From assembly GCA_965222005.1 (NCBI GenBank), contig OZ244935.1, forward strand, positions 5,952,001-6,016,000: a stretch of DNA of 64,000 nt, read 5' to 3'. A model generated the notes under the pieces. That model was not told the origin of the DNA. It ran no database searches and was given only the letters and a program-made list of their open reading frames with translations. The translations under genes were made by a program, and so were the position numbers. The stretch comes from CBDCTM01 sp965222005. Its GTDB lineage: Bacteria; Bacteroidota; Bacteroidia; Chitinophagales; Saprospiraceae. Shown piece after piece: positions 46,371 through 56,213 of the stretch (positions are counted from its first letter, which is position 1; every line of letters begins with the position of its first letter).

Positions 46371-49300
46371 AAAACTTCAATACTTTCTCTACTTTTTCAC
46401 CATAGTACAGATAATACACCCCATTGGGCAATCGTGATACATCGATGCTTGTTCTGCCATTTATCTGAAGTTCGGTAATATGCTTGCCCAATGCATTGGT
46501 CATTTTCAGCTTTCCGTAGCTGTTGTAATGGGGTACTATGTGCAATTCATCTCGCACCGGGTTGGGGAAAATGAACACCTCCAATAAGGACGGAACCCTC
46601 TCTTTGCTTAAACCCACTACTTTGCTATACTCAAAAGTGCCATCATAATCTACTTGTTTCAACCGGTAGTACACGTTTTCGTCTATTTTTAAAGCAACCC
46701 CATGATCCTGATAGGTATAGGTCGGCACCGTATTGCCTGGCAGCTCTCCAATGTAATTCCACACCAAACCATCCAGACTGCGTTCTATTTCAAAGTGGCT
46801 GCTATGCAATTCCAATGCTGTGCGCCAATACAATAAAGCATCCTTTTTATTTTCCTGCCAGCGCGCCTGGAAAGTCAATAGCTCCACCGGCAAGGCTCCG
46901 CCATTTACACCGTTTCCGCTTCCGCCACCGCCACCACTAAAGCTACTTACTAAATACTCGGCAATATGGACACCAGGCATGATAGCCGTATAGTCCGTGT
47001 AGAGCCAATCAGTTAATGAGGGTGACGTTCCGTTTTTATACTCGTGGTAATGCGATGCCGGCACACTTAGTGAATGCGGATTATGCGCTCCATCAACTTT
47101 AAAAAATGCCATTTCAGTATGATTGGCCAGCACTGGCATAGAGGCCTGTAAGTCGGTAAAATCGGCAGTAGAATATGGAAAGCGCACGTTTACACTACTC
47201 ACAGGCTGGCTGGTCGGTACCACTTCCCAATAGCGGTTGAATACAAAAAATGAATCAGCCGTCACGTATGGTGCAGATGTCAACTCGGTGGCAAGGTCTG
47301 TATTGTATTTACCGCTTGTAGTATGTTTTAGGCTAAAAGTTCCATCACCAACTTTGCCAATATTATTGCTATTCTTTTTCAGAGAAAGCAACCAGGTAGA
47401 GTTGCTATTATCTGTTGTATCGCAAAAGCAATAATGCGTCCAGCCGTCTGCATCAGTAAGTTCGCCATTGGCGGTTTGGGTCGTATCGGCCAAAGTAATT
47501 ATATTATTGGGCAGTTCCCCGCCTTCATAAGCTCCCATATCCACGCTATCGCCTTGTACGCGCTGTGCTTCTGTCATGTCGAAATTAATAGTGCTTGGAA
47601 TACTGTCATTTTGGCCTTTATCGATTGCCGGCGAACAAGCTGATAATTGAAAATTGTACTTTGTTGTATCCACAAATTGTGGATACGGATCATCATTACT
47701 TTTAATGATGGAAAAGGTATTGGATTGGGTTGCCGAATTGCCCGACAACATCCTACCCCATGCGATTGAATTATCCATATTAATTTCACTGCCGACATAA
47801 TTGGCATATAGCATGCTTGCAGCAGTAGTATTGAAAAAAGTGGATTGCTTTACTTCGGTACGGGCTTCCCCTCCATAACGGGAATATATAAATAAGGCAC
47901 TTCCGTCTTCAGCCGAATTGTTATTATAAAATAAGCACTGATGGATTTTAGGATTAGATTGCCCGTTGTCCCGACCGTTTACAAATATTGCAGCACCATC
48001 TCTCAAGCTGGTCGTATTCTCATAAAAGGTGCAATTACGCAAGATCGGGTTTGCCTTTCCGAAATCTCTTCCGTTTGCAAACATACCGCCACCGTGCAAG
48101 CCATTGTTGTTTCGAATGACACAGTTGCTGATGATAGGCGAGCATTCGTTTCCGCTGCCTTCTCCATCGAGGTAAATGCCACCGCCGGCTCCTTCTTTAT
48201 CCCAGAAAAAGGTTGGACTTAGTGAAAAATAGGAAGAATCGGCATTGCCATGTTCAATAATAAAGCCATCCAGTACGCTATTCGTTACGGTGCTGTCGAA
48301 ATATACTACGGTATAACTGTTATCAGTATCACTCCCTGCCATGCCGATGTCGCCACTCAAAATGGTACGATTGGTTTTCCAGCTTCTACTTCCTCCGCCA
48401 TTTGGATAGCCACCCAACAGCACCACATTATTCCAGATTGAAAAACTGCTGTCTCTATCGTAAGTTGCGGGTTTGTAAGTCCCTTTGGCCACAAATATTG
48501 TATCCGTGGCGGTACAATGGGAGGCATCCTGCAAATCGGTAAAAGCATTGGCCCAGCTTTCTCCAGTATTGGTACCTGTTGCAGCTGAATCTACATAGAT
48601 TTTTCTTAAATTAAGGTAAACACTTTCATAGACTCCCATATCCACAATACCATTTTTGATCCTGATAGTATCATTAAGATCATGGGTTGTCCCTGCAGGG
48701 ATGCTATCGTTGTATCCGCCTCCCGCTGCTGGGGAGCAATAGTCAATTCTAAAATCGTAACTCACAGGATCCAAAAACTGTGGATTGCGATGCCCTTCAG
48801 AAGCGATAAGAGAATACGTATAGGTATAACTGCCCGGCTGGGTACTGTGGTTAGCAAGTGTATCCCACACAATACTATTGCTAATAACCGATTTACCTCC
48901 ATTGTAGTGGTTCAGTATGCCATGGCCAACCAGGCTATCGTTGAAGGCCAGGGTGCTTTGTTTTATATTGGCTATCGCAGAGCCGTCAAGGGCTTGGTTG
49001 ACAATGGCCCCACCCTGAGATGTCGCATCGTTATCATAAAACAGGCATTGATTAATGGCAAAATCGGCATTACCGCTATAGTCTCCGGCAGCGTGTATAG
49101 CCCCGCCGGTTTCTGCTGAATTGCCATAAAAAATCACATTCGTAAAAATCGGGTTTGCACTACCTGTATCCAAGGCATTAATAAACACGCTGCCACCGTT
49201 CCGAGCATAATTATTTCGAATTGTCAGGTTGCTAAATTGTGGAGAGCTATTATTTCCGGCACCTCTACCGTCCAGATAAATGCCGCCTCCGCAGCTTTGC

Positions 49301-51327
49301 TTATCCCACCATTGGGCAGCTGCTCCATTGGCATGACCTCCTTCAATAATGAATCCGTCCAATACAACATGATTTACCATGCTATCGAAATACAAAACAG
49401 TATAACTATTGTCAACCGTATCATTTGGTGTACCAATATCTCCGCTTAATATCGAGAGATTCACGTTCCAGTTCCTTGTACCACCACCACTGGGATAACC
49501 GCCCAAGAGTACAGTACTATCTGGTAAGTTAAAACTTGCCGTTCGGTTTGAACCAGAAGGGTAATAAGTCCCTTTAGCCACTAAAATGGTGTCGGCATTT
49601 GTACAAAGCGCCTTTTGCAAATCCGTGTAAGCGTTGGCCCAGCTTTCGCCAGTGCTGCTCCCCCTTGCTGCGCTATCGACGTACACAAGGTGTAATTTTG
49701 TAAAGGGAGTTTCAAAGGCTCCCATATCCACCGTATCGTCCATCACGCGTAAGGTATCCAGCAAATCGGTCATTATCCCGAGAGGAATGCTATCATTGAG
49801 GCCGGCATTAATTGCAGGAGAGCAAGCATTGATTCGCAAACCATCATCATGAGTAATCCAGATACCGTCGTGACCACTGAGCAGGCTTTCATTCTGAAAT
49901 TCGGGCTTTTCACCTGTAAGACAACCTACGCCACCGGCGCTGTGCAACAGGCAATACGTTGCTGTAACGTCCCCACTAAAGTCGGAAATAAGATTGTTCT
50001 TTTTATTTTTCCAAAAGATGCTGTTGCTAACGATCACTTCGCCGGAAGGCTGGGCAAAAGAGCCGCCGCCATACGCGCTTCCTCTCGTTCCGGCAGAACC
50101 ACTTGCCCCGTTTGAGCCATCATCGCCATCCCGGCCATTGCTTCCTCCACAGCCTTCCGGGCCGCCCGTCCCTCCAGTTCCTCCAACGCCAGCGGTTCCC
50201 CCTCTGCCACCTCTGGCCAGATTGCGATAAAAAGTACTGTTGACTAGTTCAATTTTGCTATCCGTTTCGCAATACAGCCCGCCACCATATGCTACGCCCC
50301 CTGCGCCCCCATTTCCGCCTATACCTCCCTTGCCGCCATCGCCTCCCGCGCCCCCTGACAGGCAGCCACCCGGACAGCCTCCTTCACCACCTGCGCCGCC
50401 ATCGCCTCCATCTCCGCCTTGCCCGCCATCGCCACCTTCGACTATATTCTCAATGAAGAGAAGATTTACAGCCGTTGGATTAGAATTGCCAAAAACATAC
50501 ATGCCTCCCCCTAAGGCTTTTCCTCCATCCATTGCATCGGTGCCATTGCTGCCCGCTGATCCGGCACCACCAGGGCCAGACGGGCCACAGCCTCCTCCAG
50601 GGGAACCATCTGCTCCCTTTGTTCCACTACTCCCATCCATTCCTTTAAATCCGATAACCTGGTTATTGTACAACAAAACATTCATTATCAGCGAAGAGGA
50701 ATTGTTGAGCCGAATGCCCCCTCCTATGGCTACTGCTGAATTGGATATGAATACATTATTTGAAATGACCAGATTCACAAGGGTTACATCAGCAGTATCT
50801 AAAAACACGCCTGCCCCATCGGTAGCGTTTTCTGCATAGGCATCAGTCACATAAAAACCATCCAGGCGAGCCTGGTCACTAAGATTGTGCCCATACACTA
50901 CCCTGAAGCAATTATCAGAACTGTCGTTTGCCACTCCAATATCTCCATTTAGAATAGTCTGATTGGTTTTCCAGTTTCGCGCACCGCCGCCAGCCGGATA
51001 CCCTCCAAACAGCACCACAGAATCAGGCAAATTGAAAGTAGCCGTGCGATGGTCAGACAAGCCTGTAGTGTCTGGAAAATAAGTCCCTTTGGCCACTTTT
51101 ATGGTGTCACCGGATACAGCCTGGTTTAGTGCTGCATCCAATTTCACATAAGCATTTACCCAGCTCGTTCCATTGTTCAGGCCGTTTGCGGTGCTATCTA
51201 CATAGATGGTCGTTCCATGTGCAGAAAAAAAAGATAGGCATAGGAATGCCGGGATGATCAAGAAAAACTTAGTCAAAATCGTTGATTTAGTTGATTTGGA
51301 ATCTTGTTTATCCGCAAGGGAGTACAT
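46369..51327 (-). CDS. T9SS type A beta-helix protein with choice-of-anchor Q repeats and glycine-rich loops
   Basis: 1652 aa. Signal peptide FFLIIPAFLCLSFFSAHG. Three long beta-helix repeats begin with the same motif, YVDSxAxGxxxGxSWxNA (~41, ~548, ~909), each followed by VAKGTY, LLGGYPxGGGxRxW and LSGDIG, as in choice-of-anchor Q/right-handed beta-helix proteins. The first repeat carries three glycine-rich collagen-like blocks (~230-275, ~300-350, ~372-415) made of GGxGGx units. After ~1240 comes a strand-rich domain, then a fibronectin-like region (LLTFQARWQENKKDALLYWR) and a type A sorting domain (VFIFPNPVRDELHI … VEKVLKF). Probably an exported surface protein. Divergent from the BNR gene, 161 bp apart. 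Confidence 0.9.
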   Translation of the reverse strand: MYSLADKQDSKSTKSTILTKFFLIIPAFLCLSFFSAHGTTIYVDSTANGLNNGTSWVNAYVKLDAALNQAVSGDTIKVAKGTYFPDTTGLSDHRTATFNLPDSVVLFGGYPAGGGARNWKTNQTILNGDIGVANDSSDNCFRVVYGHNLSDQARLDGFYVTDAYAENATDGAGVFLDTADVTLVNLVISNNVFISNSAVAIGGGIRLNNSSSLIMNVLLYNNQVIGFKGMDGSSGTKGADGSPGGGCGPSGPGGAGSAGSNGTDAMDGGKALGGGMYVFGNSNPTAVNLLFIENIVEGGDGGQGGDGGDGGAGGEGGCPGGCLSGGAGGDGGKGGIGGNGGAGGVAYGGGLYCETDSKIELVNSTFYRNLARGGRGGTAGVGGTGGTGGPEGCGGSNGRDGDDGSNGASGSAGTRGSAYGGGSFAQPSGEVIVSNSIFWKNKKNNLISDFSGDVTATYCLLHSAGGVGCLTGEKPEFQNESLLSGHDGIWITHDDGLRINACSPAINAGLNDSIPLGIMTDLLDTLRVMDDTVDMGAFETPFTKLHLVYVDSAARGSSTGESWANAYTDLQKALCTNADTILVAKGTYYPSGSNRTASFNLPDSTVLLGGYPSGGGTRNWNVNLSILSGDIGTPNDTVDNSYTVLYFDSMVNHVVLDGFIIEGGHANGAAAQWWDKQSCGGGIYLDGRGAGNNSSPQFSNLTIRNNYARNGGSVFINALDTGSANPIFTNVIFYGNSAETGGAIHAAGDYSGNADFAINQCLFYDNDATSQGGAIVNQALDGSAIANIKQSTLAFNDSLVGHGILNHYNGGKSVISNSIVWDTLANHSTQPGSYTYTYSLIASEGHRNPQFLDPVSYDFRIDYCSPAAGGGYNDSIPAGTTHDLNDTIRIKNGIVDMGVYESVYLNLRKIYVDSAATGTNTGESWANAFTDLQDASHCTATDTIFVAKGTYKPATYDRDSSFSIWNNVVLLGGYPNGGGSRSWKTNRTILSGDIGMAGSDTDNSYTVVYFDSTVTNSVLDGFIIEHGNADSSYFSLSPTFFWDKEGAGGGIYLDGEGSGNECSPIISNCVIRNNNGLHGGGMFANGRDFGKANPILRNCTFYENTTSLRDGAAIFVNGRDNGQSNPKIHQCLFYNNNSAEDGSALFIYSRYGGEARTEVKQSTFFNTTAASMLYANYVGSEINMDNSIAWGRMLSGNSATQSNTFSIIKSNDDPYPQFVDTTKYNFQLSACSPAIDKGQNDSIPSTINFDMTEAQRVQGDSVDMGAYEGGELPNNIITLADTTQTANGELTDADGWTHYCFCDTTDNSNSTWLLSLKKNSNNIGKVGDGTFSLKHTTSGKYNTDLATELTSAPYVTADSFFVFNRYWEVVPTSQPVSSVNVRFPYSTADFTDLQASMPVLANHTEMAFFKVDGAHNPHSLSVPASHYHEYKNGTSPSLTDWLYTDYTAIMPGVHIAEYLVSSFSGGGGGSGNGVNGGALPVELLTFQARWQENKKDALLYWRTALELHSSHFEIERSLDGLVWNYIGELPGNTVPTYTYQDHGVALKIDENVYYRLKQVDYDGTFEYSKVVGLSKERVPSLLEVFIFPNPVRDELHIVPHYNSYGKLKMTNALGKHITELQINGRTSIDVSRLPNGVYYLYYGEKVEKVLKF

Positions 51328-51488
51328 CCTTCCGGCCTGGCCTGTACATGATCTTCACACAGATCATTAAAAAATGTAATACAAATTGGATGCCTAAAAG
51401 CATAACCTTTATAGCTGAACACCAATTTTTGAATTCTGGCAATTCTTCCCGCCAATTCCGTAAATTTGACCTGCTTAAACTCCAAATC

Positions 51489-52763
51489 ATGCGAATACTC
51501 CTGCTGTCAATCCTTTGCGCATTCACTGGCTGCCTGCCCAAAAACATTATGATCTACCAAAATCCCGGCATCGGCTATGGCCCCTGCGAACCCAGCATTT
51601 TCATCAATCCCGCCAAACCAGACAATATCGTCGCCGGAGCCATCATCAATACTTACCACTACTCCTTCGATGGCGGCAAAAGCTGGACAACCGATCACCT
51701 CAGCTCTTCGCATGGCGTATATGGCGACCCCTGCATCACTGCCGATCAAAAAGGAAGATTCTACTACCTCCATCTCGCCAATCCGTTGAACAGCGGCAAT
51801 CTCAATGGCCCGCGAATACTGGAGAGCATCGTAGTACAACGCTCCGATGACGGTGGCAAAAGCTGGAACGATGGTGCCGCCATCGGCCTCAATCCGCCCA
51901 AACAGCAAGACAAGGAGTGGGCAGTCGTCAATCCAGCCAATAACGACATCTACGTCACCTGGACCCAGTTCGATGTATATGGCTCTGCCGATCCCGATTG
52001 CTATTCGCAAATCCTGTTCTCCAAATCTTCCGACCTGGCCGAAAGTTGGTCGAAACCCATTCAGCTCAATGAAATTTCAGGCGATTGTATCGATGATGAC
52101 AACACGGTAGAAGGAGCCGTACCTTCCGTTGGGCCGAATGGAGAAATTTATGTCGCCTGGAGCTACCAAGACAAAATTTATTTCGACCGCAGCACGGATG
52201 GAGGTGCCAGCTGGCTCGACCAGGACATTGTAGTGGCCAGCCAGCCGGGAGGCTGGAATATTGACGTCCAAGGTGTAGGCCGTGCCAATGCCATGCCTGT
52301 CACCGGCGTTGATCTCAGTGGCGGGCCACATCACGGCACTATTTATGTCAGCTGGGGCGATGCCCGTAATGGTGCGGATAATATCGACATCTTTTTGGCC
52401 TATTCTAAAGATGGAGGCAATAGCTGGAGTGAGCCGGTACAGGTGAACCGAGATGCTACTCACAGCCAACAGTTTTTCCCCTGGATGGCAGTGGACCCTA
52501 TTACCGGCCGCATATATATAGTGTACTATGACCGAAGCCAGTATGATGACCTCCGCACCGATGTGGTGGTGGCAGCCAGTAAAGATGGTGGCAAGCATTT
52601 CAAAAATATGCGCATTTCAGAAAAGCCATTCATCCCGCCGGGCGATACCGATTTTTTTGGTGATTATAATAACATCAGCGCCTACGATGGCAAAGTACGC
52701 CCCATCTGGACGCATTATGAAAACGGCAAACTCAGCATCTGGACCGCATTGATAAATCTTTGA
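51489..52763 (+). CDS. BNR-repeat (sialidase-like) lipoprotein
   Basis: 424 aa from ATG 51489; the open frame extends upstream to 51291, but only this start gives a lipoprotein signal (LLLSILCAFTGC, lipobox FTGC). The mature protein is a six-bladed-propeller type with Asp-box/BNR motifs: YSFDGGKSW, RSDDGGKSW, FDRSTDGGASW, AYSKDGGNSW and AASKDGGKHF. Sialidase catalytic residues could not be confirmed, so exo-sialidase activity is doubtful; many Bacteroidota proteins of this type have unknown substrates. Followed 106 bp later by another Asp-box protein on the same strand. Confidence 0.85.
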   Translation: MRILLLSILCAFTGCLPKNIMIYQNPGIGYGPCEPSIFINPAKPDNIVAGAIINTYHYSFDGGKSWTTDHLSSSHGVYGDPCITADQKGRFYYLHLANPLNSGNLNGPRILESIVVQRSDDGGKSWNDGAAIGLNPPKQQDKEWAVVNPANNDIYVTWTQFDVYGSADPDCYSQILFSKSSDLAESWSKPIQLNEISGDCIDDDNTVEGAVPSVGPNGEIYVAWSYQDKIYFDRSTDGGASWLDQDIVVASQPGGWNIDVQGVGRANAMPVTGVDLSGGPHHGTIYVSWGDARNGADNIDIFLAYSKDGGNSWSEPVQVNRDATHSQQFFPWMAVDPITGRIYIVYYDRSQYDDLRTDVVVAASKDGGKHFKNMRISEKPFIPPGDTDFFGDYNNISAYDGKVRPIWTHYENGKLSIWTALINL

Positions 52764-52869
52764 TTATCCAGGCCCTTCCGTACTATCCTTCCAAAATACT
52801 TTGGCTTGCTCACACAGCGGCTTTTGAATATATTCGCAATCACAACCATTGATAAAACAAACGCAACAC

Positions 52870-55800
52870 ATGAAAAATACAGCTTTCCTGTTCCTTCTTT
52901 TTTGCCTGATTGTATGGAGCCTCCCGGCCCAAAAAGTGGATATCAAACGATTGGAAGGTCTTAAAATTCGAAACATCGGGCCGGCCGGTATGAGTGGGCG
53001 CGTTACAGCCATTGATGTCAACCTCAGCAATCCGGACATTATCTTTATCGGCACAGCATCCGGAGGTGTATGGAAGAGCCAAAGTGGTGGCATCCGTTGG
53101 GAGCCTGTTTTTGATGAGGCTCCTGTACAGGCAATTGGGGCTTTAAAGATCAACCAGCAAAACCCCAGCGAAATTTGGGTAGGTACCGGCGAGGGCAATC
53201 CCCGCAACTCGCACAATAGCGGCGAAGGTATTTACAAAAGTATTGACGGTGGCAAGACCTGGAAGCTGATGGGGCTTGAGAAAACCCGCCTTATCCATCG
53301 AATCATCATCCATCGTGACAACCCCAATATTGTATTCGTCGGAGCTATGGGATCAGCATGGGGTCCATCAGAAGATAGAGGGGTATATCGCACTACTGAT
53401 GGTGGGAAGAGCTGGAAAAAAGTGCTGTATATAAATAAAGAAACAGGTGTTGGTGATATGGTGACCGATCCCACCAACCCCAACAAGCTCATTGCAAGTA
53501 TGTGGGAATTTGGCCGAAAGCCCTGGTTTTTTAATAGCGGCGGCAAGGGCTCGGGCCTCCACATCAGCTATGATGCCGGTGATAGCTGGACACAGATCAC
53601 CGACGAAGAGGGCTTGCCAAAAGGTGAGCTGGGCCGAATCGGGCTGGCCATCGCAGCTTCCAAGCCCAATATCGTGTATGCTCTGGTGGAAGCTAAAAAG
53701 AATGGCTTGTACAAATCTGTGGACGGCGGCCACGAATGGAAGCTCGTTTCTGAAAAAAATATCGGCAATCGCCCCTTTTACTATGCTGAACTGTATGTGG
53801 ATTCTAAAAATGAAAATCGCCTGTGGAATCTCTGGTCCTACGTTTCCAAAAGTGAAGACGGCGGCAAAACTTTCAAAACCATCCTCGATTACGGCAAACG
53901 CGTACATCCCGATCACCACGCTTTTTGGATACATCCCGACAAGCCCGACTACATCATCGACGGAAATGATGGCGGCCTCAATATCAGCCGCGACGGGGGC
54001 GCCAATTGGGAGTTTATCGACAATCTGCCGCTGGCTCAATTCTACCATATCAACCACGATATGGACATCCCCTATCATGTGCTGGGGGGCATGCAGGACA
54101 ACGGCTCCTGGGTAGGGCCAAGCAGTGTTTGGAAAAATGGGAGTATTCGCAATGCCGACTGGCAGGAGGTGATGTTTGGCGATGGTTTTGACGTGATGCT
54201 GCGTCGCGATGATAATCGCTATGGTTGGGCCATGTCGCAGGGCGGCAACCTCGGCTATTTCGACCGCCAAACCGGGAAAAACCTTTTTATAAAACCTGTA
54301 CACCCCGATAGTGTGGAGCTGCGCTTCAACTGGAATGCAGCGCTTGCCCAAAATCCTTTCCACGATTGCGGCATCTATTACGGCAGTCAGTTTGTACACA
54401 AAAGCATGAACTGCGGCCAGAGCTGGGAGATCATCTCTCCCGACCTGACGAGCAACGATACTACCAAACAAAAGCAGGCCAGTAGCGGTGGCCTCACCCT
54501 GGATGTCACCAATGCTGAAAATTTTACGACCCTACTCGCCATTACACCAAGCCCATTGGATGAGCAGCTCATCTGGGTAGGTACGGACGATGGCAATGTT
54601 CAACTCACCCGCGATGGCGGAAAGCATTGGGAAAACCTGGCCAGCCGATTGCCTGGCCTGCCAAAAGGCAGCTGGATACCTCAGATCGTAGCTTCTGAGA
54701 AAAATGCTGCCGAGGCTTTTGTGGTGGCCAATGATTACCGGCGCAACAATTACAAGCCTTACCTCTATCATACCAAAGACTATGGCCAGACCTGGCGCCG
54801 ACTGGCTGATGAGCACAAGGTGAAGGGCCATGCCCTGTCAGTGGCTCAGGATGCGGAAGTGCCGGACTTGCTTTTTCTCGGTACAGATTACGGGCTGTAC
54901 ATTAGCTTCGACGGAGGCGGTCATTGGCAGCAATGGAGCAATGATTTTCCCTCGGTTTCCACCAGCGACCTCAAAATACATCCCCGTGAGCATGATCTCA
55001 TCGTCGGCACTTTTGGCCGGGCTGCCTGGATACTGGATGACATCGAGCCGCTGCGCGAGATTGCCCGTACAAAAGCCAAAGTGCTGACCACTCCATTCAA
55101 GGTATTTGCCATGTCGCACGCCTATCTTGCCAGCTACCGATCAGTAGATGGTAGCCGCTTTGGGGCCGATGGCGATTTTGTGGGTAAGAATGGGCCACGC
55201 GCTGCTTTGATTACGGCTTGGGTGCGTGAGAAGGCTAAGGAAAAGAAGAATGTTGAGGAAAAGAGTAAGAAGAAAACTGAGGCTAAGGGGAAGGCCAAGG
55301 AGGCTAAAGATAAAAAGCCTGGCGGGCCAAAGAGCAAAAAAGTAAAAGTGCAAGTATTTGATAATCAGGGAGATACCCTTTACACATTTTACCATAAACT
55401 AAAAGACGGCATGAATCGATTTGGCTGGAACCTGCGCCGCAAAGGGCCGCGCTTTCCTTCCCGTGCTGAGGTTAAGCCCGAGCAAAGCGATCCCTGGGGC
55501 CCTCGTGTGTTGCCGGGCAAGTACAAATTGGTGTTTACGTATGGCGACTTCAAAGATTCGACTACAGTAGAGGTGAAAGCCGATCCACGCCAACAGGCCA
55601 ATCTCGCCGATTGGCGTGCCCGCGCCCGTGCGCAGGACAATTTTTCGCGCCTCGTCGATAAAGCTACGCAAGGATTTGATCAACTCAAGGATGCTAAAAA
55701 AACCATTGGTCGAGTTGATAAATTGATGGAAACAGTGGCTGACAGTAGCAAAAAGGAAATCACTAAAGCCGGCAAAGCGATGCGCGATAGTATCAACCAG

Positions 55801-56082
55801 CTTATGGATTTGTACATGCAGCCTGAAGATACTAAAGGGATTATTCGCACCTCTGACAAACTCAACTCAGTGCTTTGGCGGGCTCGCAACTACATTAACA
55901 ATTCACCTGGAGCACCCAACCAGATGGCACGTCGGGCTACCGAAAAAGCAAAGGAAAAAGTAGTAGAAGTATTGGAGCAGATCAATCGGTTCTTTACACA
56001 TAGTTGGTCCGACTACCAAAAGCAGGTGGAGGCGGTACGTTATCAATTGTTTGAGGATTTTGAGCCGGTGAAACTGGAGTAG
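52870..56082 (+). CDS. Sortilin/VPS10-like BNR-propeller protein
   Basis: 1070 aa from ATG 52870 (MKNTAFLFLLFCLIVWSLPA signal peptide); ATG 52849 is in frame but would place charged residues before it. The N-terminal ~730 residues are a large propeller with repeated Asp-box motifs (YKSIDGGKTWKL, YRTTDGGKSWKK, YKSVDGGHEW, TRDGGKHWENL) and the family start LEGLKIRNIGPAGMSGR. A lysine/glutamate-rich stretch (~790-830) follows, then a fibronectin-like domain (GMNRFGWNLRRKGP) and a helical C-terminus. Such proteins are common and uncharacterised in Bacteroidota; some annotate as glycosyl hydrolases. No type A or B sorting domain is present. Confidence 0.87.
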   Translation: MKNTAFLFLLFCLIVWSLPAQKVDIKRLEGLKIRNIGPAGMSGRVTAIDVNLSNPDIIFIGTASGGVWKSQSGGIRWEPVFDEAPVQAIGALKINQQNPSEIWVGTGEGNPRNSHNSGEGIYKSIDGGKTWKLMGLEKTRLIHRIIIHRDNPNIVFVGAMGSAWGPSEDRGVYRTTDGGKSWKKVLYINKETGVGDMVTDPTNPNKLIASMWEFGRKPWFFNSGGKGSGLHISYDAGDSWTQITDEEGLPKGELGRIGLAIAASKPNIVYALVEAKKNGLYKSVDGGHEWKLVSEKNIGNRPFYYAELYVDSKNENRLWNLWSYVSKSEDGGKTFKTILDYGKRVHPDHHAFWIHPDKPDYIIDGNDGGLNISRDGGANWEFIDNLPLAQFYHINHDMDIPYHVLGGMQDNGSWVGPSSVWKNGSIRNADWQEVMFGDGFDVMLRRDDNRYGWAMSQGGNLGYFDRQTGKNLFIKPVHPDSVELRFNWNAALAQNPFHDCGIYYGSQFVHKSMNCGQSWEIISPDLTSNDTTKQKQASSGGLTLDVTNAENFTTLLAITPSPLDEQLIWVGTDDGNVQLTRDGGKHWENLASRLPGLPKGSWIPQIVASEKNAAEAFVVANDYRRNNYKPYLYHTKDYGQTWRRLADEHKVKGHALSVAQDAEVPDLLFLGTDYGLYISFDGGGHWQQWSNDFPSVSTSDLKIHPREHDLIVGTFGRAAWILDDIEPLREIARTKAKVLTTPFKVFAMSHAYLASYRSVDGSRFGADGDFVGKNGPRAALITAWVREKAKEKKNVEEKSKKKTEAKGKAKEAKDKKPGGPKSKKVKVQVFDNQGDTLYTFYHKLKDGMNRFGWNLRRKGPRFPSRAEVKPEQSDPWGPRVLPGKYKLVFTYGDFKDSTTVEVKADPRQQANLADWRARARAQDNFSRLVDKATQGFDQLKDAKKTIGRVDKLMETVADSSKKEITKAGKAMRDSINQLMDLYMQPEDTKGIIRTSDKLNSVLWRARNYINNSPGAPNQMARRATEKAKEKVVEVLEQINRFFTHSWSDYQKQVEAVRYQLFEDFEPVKLE

Positions 56083-56141
56083 TCTCAAGGATGGGACTGA
56101 GCATATAAGTAGGCCCCCATTAATTTCATTCCAAAATAAAA

Positions 56142-56172
56142 CACCCCTTCCGGCTAGTTGCCGAAAGGGGTG
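56142..56172. terminator. Terminator between convergent genes
   Basis: A 13-bp stem with one mismatch (caccccttccggc / gccgaaaggggtg) and loop tagtt. On the minus strand it is followed by ttttatttt, so it best serves the PA-domain gene at 56214, but it may act for both. Confidence 0.7.
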
Positions 56173-56213
56173 ATTATTGCTCAGAGGTTTTAACCTCTGG
56201 AAACTAGTTCACA

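Noticed and set aside
50240..50839. Long proline-rich open frame on the plus strand
   Set aside because: It is the antisense image of the glycine-rich blocks of the 1652-aa beta-helix protein; no start signal or independent support.
51291..51488. N-terminal extension of the BNR lipoprotein
   Set aside because: The extension overlaps the divergent gene start and hides the lipoprotein signal that begins at 51489.
53368..54471. 367-codon open frame on the minus strand
   Set aside because: It lies entirely antisense to the sortilin-like gene, which has a clear signal peptide and domain motifs; the antisense product has no recognisable features.
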